From Saccharothrix sp. S26 (GTDB taxonomy: Bacteria; Actinomycetota; Actinomycetes; Mycobacteriales; Pseudonocardiaceae): a stretch of DNA of 64,000 nucleotides. Positions 61,083-64,000 of the stretch are shown in pieces. The translations under genes were made by a program, and so were the position numbers. Positions within the stretch are counted from its first letter, which is position 1. Every line of letters begins with the position of its first letter. Location of the stretch: the NCBI RefSeq assembly GCF_021390395.1, contig NZ_JAJUWT010000032.1, positions 1-64,000 of the forward strand. Reading direction: 5' to 3'. Under the pieces are notes generated by a model. That model did no database searches. It was not told the DNA's origin and saw only the letters and a list, made by a program, of their open reading frames with translations.

Positions 61083-62519
61083 ATGGCTCGACGGGCTTGG
61101 GTTGCTGCGACGCTCGCCGCCGCGTTGGCGTTGACCGGGTGCACCCAGACGGTGAGCGGGTTGGGGCGGCCGGAACGGCCCGACGCCACCAAGGTCGCCG
61201 GGCTGGAGATCACCACGGGCGAGAGCGGCGCGAAGCCGGGCGTGCCCGACGCGGACCTCCAGGTGGAGAACGGCGACGGCGGCGAGATGGACCGGCTGGC
61301 CATCAACACGCTGGCCGACGTCGAGGAGTACTGGACCGAGCAGTTGCCCGCCCGGTTCGGCAAGCCGTTCGAGCCGGTCAAGCGGCTGGTGTCCTACGAC
61401 TCCAACGGCAAGGGCGTCGAGATCTGCCGCACCAACACCGCGGGCGTGGCCAACGCGTTCTACTGCTCGTTGGACGACTCGATCGCCTGGGACCGCGGCG
61501 AGCTGCTGCCGATGCTGGACGACGCGTTCGGGCCGATGTCGGTGGTGACCGTGCTGGCGCACGAGATGGGTCACGCCATCCAGTACAAGCTGGGCGACAT
61601 CGGCGGGATCAACCAGGCCACGCCGTCGATCATCAAGGAGCAGCAGGCCGACTGCTACGCGGGCAACTTCTTCCGCTGGGTCGCCGAGGGCAAGTCCAAG
61701 CACTTCCGCATCTCGACCGGGCCGGGGCTGAACCAGGTGCTGGCGACGATGTTCTTCATCCGTGACGCGGCGGGCACGTCGGCCGACAAGCAGGGCGCGC
61801 ACGGCAGCGCGTTCGACCGGGTGGCGGCGTTCCAGTTCGGGTTCGCCGGCGACCCCAAGCGGTGCGCGGAGATCGACGAGGCCGAGATCAAGGCGCGGAT
61901 CACGCAGCAGAAGTTCGACTCCGACGACAAGGACACCGGGCAGGGCAAGGGCAACCTCAAGGTGGACGAGGAGCGCTCGCTCCAACTGCTGGAGGAGTCG
62001 CTGCGCAGGGCGTTCAAGGACGCCGCCGCCACCCCGCCCACGTTCACCACCAGCCAGGCCGCGGCGTGCACCGACGGCGGCGACACCTCACCCGCCGCGT
62101 ACTGCCCGTCGACCAACTCGATCTCCATCGACCTGCCCGACCTGGTGAAGATCGGCACGCCGCCGAAGCGCGGGCAGAAGGGCGGGATCGGCGACTTCGC
62201 CGCGTTCGCCGAGATCGCCTCGCGGTTCGCGCTGTCCATCCAGAAGGCCACGGGCTACGGGCTGGAGGGCCCGGCGGCCGGTCTGCGCACCGCGTGCCTG
62301 ACCGGCGCGTGGGCCGGGACGACCACCCAGAACGGGGCCACGCTGCGCCTGTCGTCCGGTGACCTGGACGAGGCCGTGGCCGAGCTGCTGGCGGACAAGA
62401 GCCTGATCGCGGCGGACGTGAACGGGACCGTGGTGCCGTCCGGCTTCGCCCGCGTCGAGGCGTTCCGTGACGGCTTCTACCAGGGTGCGGGTCTGTGCAC
62501 CCGGAAGTACGCCGGCTGA
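61083..62519 (+). CDS. Neutral zinc metallopeptidase-like lipoprotein, second paralogue
   Basis: 478 residues with lipobox LTGC (Cys20), HEMGH at 160-164 and KEQQADCYAGNFFRW supplying the third ligand. Extended similarity to the upstream gene (NAFYC, IAWDR, LLPxL, VLAHEMGHA) indicates a tandem duplication. Both retain the active-site residues. ATG 61083. Likely surface proteases; substrates unknown. Confidence 0.83.
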   Translation: MARRAWVAATLAAALALTGCTQTVSGLGRPERPDATKVAGLEITTGESGAKPGVPDADLQVENGDGGEMDRLAINTLADVEEYWTEQLPARFGKPFEPVKRLVSYDSNGKGVEICRTNTAGVANAFYCSLDDSIAWDRGELLPMLDDAFGPMSVVTVLAHEMGHAIQYKLGDIGGINQATPSIIKEQQADCYAGNFFRWVAEGKSKHFRISTGPGLNQVLATMFFIRDAAGTSADKQGAHGSAFDRVAAFQFGFAGDPKRCAEIDEAEIKARITQQKFDSDDKDTGQGKGNLKVDEERSLQLLEESLRRAFKDAAATPPTFTTSQAAACTDGGDTSPAAYCPSTNSISIDLPDLVKIGTPPKRGQKGGIGDFAAFAEIASRFALSIQKATGYGLEGPAAGLRTACLTGAWAGTTTQNGATLRLSSGDLDEAVAELLADKSLIAADVNGTVVPSGFARVEAFRDGFYQGAGLCTRKYAG

Positions 62520-62526
62520 CCGCCGT

Positions 62527-63765
62527 TCACGCGGCGACCCCGACGAAAGCCGCGAGCTTGCGCAGATCGCCCTTCACCGACCGCCGTTCGCGTTTCAACA
62601 TGCCGCGCAGCATCGAGTGGACGCGGCCGGTGAACAGGAGCTGTTCGGGCGCGGCGGCTTTCGCGAGGGCGAGCGCGTCCAGCGCTTCGCGGTCCTGTCG
62701 GCGCAGATAATGCGCCCAGGCGACCGTGATGAGATGCGAGGTCCGGCGTTCGGACAATTCCGGGGGTAGATTGTCGTACGGAACGCGGTCCGCCACCGAG
62801 ATGGCCCGGCCGGGATCACCCAGTTCGAGCTCGAGCCAAACCCGGTGAATGGCGATGTTGGTCGGCCCGAACGCCAGCCAGAAATCGTTCCGGTCGCCTG
62901 TGTTCTCCGCGGCTCGTGAGGCTTCGCCCAAGTAGTCGTGCGCCGCGCGGTAATCGCCGAGCGTGGCCGCGCCGACCGCACCCTTCAGCATCAGTGATCC
63001 GTACATGCTGTACGCCTGCGGGGTGTCCAGGTGCGGTCGAAGCGCGTCGGCGGCGGCGACAGGCGCGTCGGTCGACTCCGTGAGCCGCCCGGCGTGGCGC
63101 AGGACGACCGCCAGCCGCCACGCCCCACCCGCGATCAGGAGCCGGTCGTCCGACTTCTCGGCGGCGTGCATCGAACGCTCCGCCGCCACCCAGGGCAGGT
63201 GCGGCTCACCCAGGCGGTCCAGCATCCCGGACGTGACCCGGTACACCAGTGCCTGCAGCTTCGCCGCTTCCCGCTGCCGGCTCCCGTCGCCGGCGTCGTG
63301 CACCAGGTGCCAGGCGTCCGCGATCATGTCCGGAACGAGCGGGGCCATGTCGGACCACCGTTCCGTTTGTGAGTGCAGGAACGCCTTCTCCACCCGGATG
63401 CGGAGGTGCTCCGGCGAGACGGGCTTCCGATCGGGAACGCCGAGCAGCGGGGAGATGCCGTTGTAGCGCAACATCGCGGCTTCGATCTCCGGCACGATTC
63501 CCGGTGCCGTGCCGAGTGAGTCCTTGCGCCTGGCCTTCACCCGGAATGGACCCGGCAGCAGGGCTGACGGCGGAATGCGCAAAGCCTCGGCCACCGCCAC
63601 GATGGTGGACAGCTTGTCCACCTCGCGCTTGCCGTTCTCGATCTGCCTGAGCCACTCGGTGGTACAGCCACCGACCAAACCGCACAACACTTCCTGCGTC
63701 ATGCCCTGCCGCTTGCGGTAGTAAGCGATGCGCTCGCCCACCGTGGCCTCGATGTCCTCCCGCAC
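62527..63765 (-). CDS. XRE-family HTH regulator with TPR-like C-terminal region
   Basis: 412 residues. The HTH is at residues 10-65 (MTQEVLCGLVGGCTTEWLRQ); the rest is helical and TPR-like, as in the large actinobacterial XRE/TPR regulators. GTG 63765 has TACGCT 6 bp upstream on the coding strand. Divergent from a primase-polymerase-like gene, a pairing frequent in Pseudonocardiales. Confidence 0.88.
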   Translation of the reverse strand: MREDIEATVGERIAYYRKRQGMTQEVLCGLVGGCTTEWLRQIENGKREVDKLSTIVAVAEALRIPPSALLPGPFRVKARRKDSLGTAPGIVPEIEAAMLRYNGISPLLGVPDRKPVSPEHLRIRVEKAFLHSQTERWSDMAPLVPDMIADAWHLVHDAGDGSRQREAAKLQALVYRVTSGMLDRLGEPHLPWVAAERSMHAAEKSDDRLLIAGGAWRLAVVLRHAGRLTESTDAPVAAADALRPHLDTPQAYSMYGSLMLKGAVGAATLGDYRAAHDYLGEASRAAENTGDRNDFWLAFGPTNIAIHRVWLELELGDPGRAISVADRVPYDNLPPELSERRTSHLITVAWAHYLRRQDREALDALALAKAAAPEQLLFTGRVHSMLRGMLKRERRSVKGDLRKLAAFVGVAA

Positions 63766-63900
63766 AAGTCCAGCGTACCCACCTGAAACGTGCGTCGACG
63801 CACCCCAACAGCGATTTGGGGTTGATCGCGGAAAGGACCTCTAGCGTCCCGGTGGGCGAACCGATGACGCCGATGATCGCGATGCGGAAGTGAGGTCCCC

Positions 63901-64000
63901 GTGCCGAGCAGCACACCGGACATCCGGCAGACCACCTTGCGAGCTGCCTTGGACTACGCCGCCCTTGGTTGGCCGGTCGTGCCGGGCGCCGTCTGGACTG
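63901..64000 (+). CDS. Primase-polymerase-like protein, truncated by the window edge
   Basis: 33 codons from GTG 63901 with the sequence TLRAALDYAALGWPVVPGAV, matching the start of bifunctional primase/polymerase (prim-pol) domains in actinobacteria. GTGAGG lies 8 bp upstream. The rest lies beyond the window, so family assignment is tentative. Confidence 0.55.
   Translation, partial: MPSSTPDIRQTTLRAALDYAALGWPVVPGAVWT

Noticed and set aside
63901..64000. Evidence of a plasmid or prophage replication region
   Set aside because: The XRE/prim-pol pair is common in actinobacterial chromosomes, and only 33 codons of the second gene are visible.

Overview
The window is a dense, very GC-rich actinobacterial chromosome segment with many GTG starts, overlapping genes and hardly any non-coding DNA. 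Gene content and order point to the Pseudonocardiales (Saccharothrix/Actinosynnema/Lentzea-like), but no marker gene settles the genus. Much of the order matches the Mycobacterium tuberculosis Rv3014c-Rv3041c interval (ligA, methionine-synthase-like, mnmA, iscS, PlsC-like, OlsB-like, etfA/etfB, methyltransferase, GH57, GT4, hexapeptide transferase, THUMP-like protein, methyltransferase, enoyl-CoA hydratase, ABC ATPase). It is therefore conserved core chromosome with lineage-specific insertions, not a mobile island. I see no tRNA, rRNA, CRISPR array, IS element, prophage or biosynthetic megacluster.

Layout. 0.2-9.5 kb: ligA with a small upstream gene and a LysR regulator, a divergent YeiH-like exporter, the sdhCAB operon and a second, divergent LysR gene. 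9.5-17.8 kb: an inverted-repeat intergenic element, a MetE-like protein, a secreted GH18 chitinase behind DasR-type sites, a frameshifted gene, a CadD-like transporter, a PaaI-like thioesterase and several membrane proteins. 17.9-26.1 kb: MFS-iscS-mnmA, an ornithine-lipid-type acyltransferase pair, and etfBA. 26.4-33.5 kb: DegV, a coiled-coil/lipoprotein/repeat-protein operon, and a three-gene set resembling the mycobacterial methylglucose lipopolysaccharide (MGLP) genes. 33.5-42.9 kb: oxidoreductase/HxlR pair, acyltransferase, nucleoside hydrolase, methyltransferases, enoyl-CoA hydratase, ABC ATPase, glgX. 42.9-46 kb: a cysteine-containing leader peptide before cysteine dioxygenase and rhodanese, a second copy of the dispersed repeat, and two hypothetical proteins. 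46-56.7 kb: glgP divergent from glgE-treS-mak-glgB. 56.8-64 kb: methyltransferase, ArsR/MFS pair, two paralogous zinc-metallopeptidase lipoproteins, and an XRE regulator facing a truncated primase-polymerase-like gene.

Functionally the strongest theme is alpha-glucan metabolism. TreS makes maltose from trehalose, Mak phosphorylates it, GlgE polymerises maltose-1-phosphate and GlgB branches the glucan; GlgP and GlgX degrade it. The GT4/GH57/methyltransferase set suggests a second, methylated alpha-glucan. Many genes have a TANNNT hexamer 6-8 bp before their start codon, consistent with leaderless transcripts. The least explained elements are a dispersed palindromic repeat (9.55-9.69 and 44.08-44.20 kb), a 15-bp dyad shared by two LysR start regions, and a frameshift beside a perfect 13-bp hairpin.
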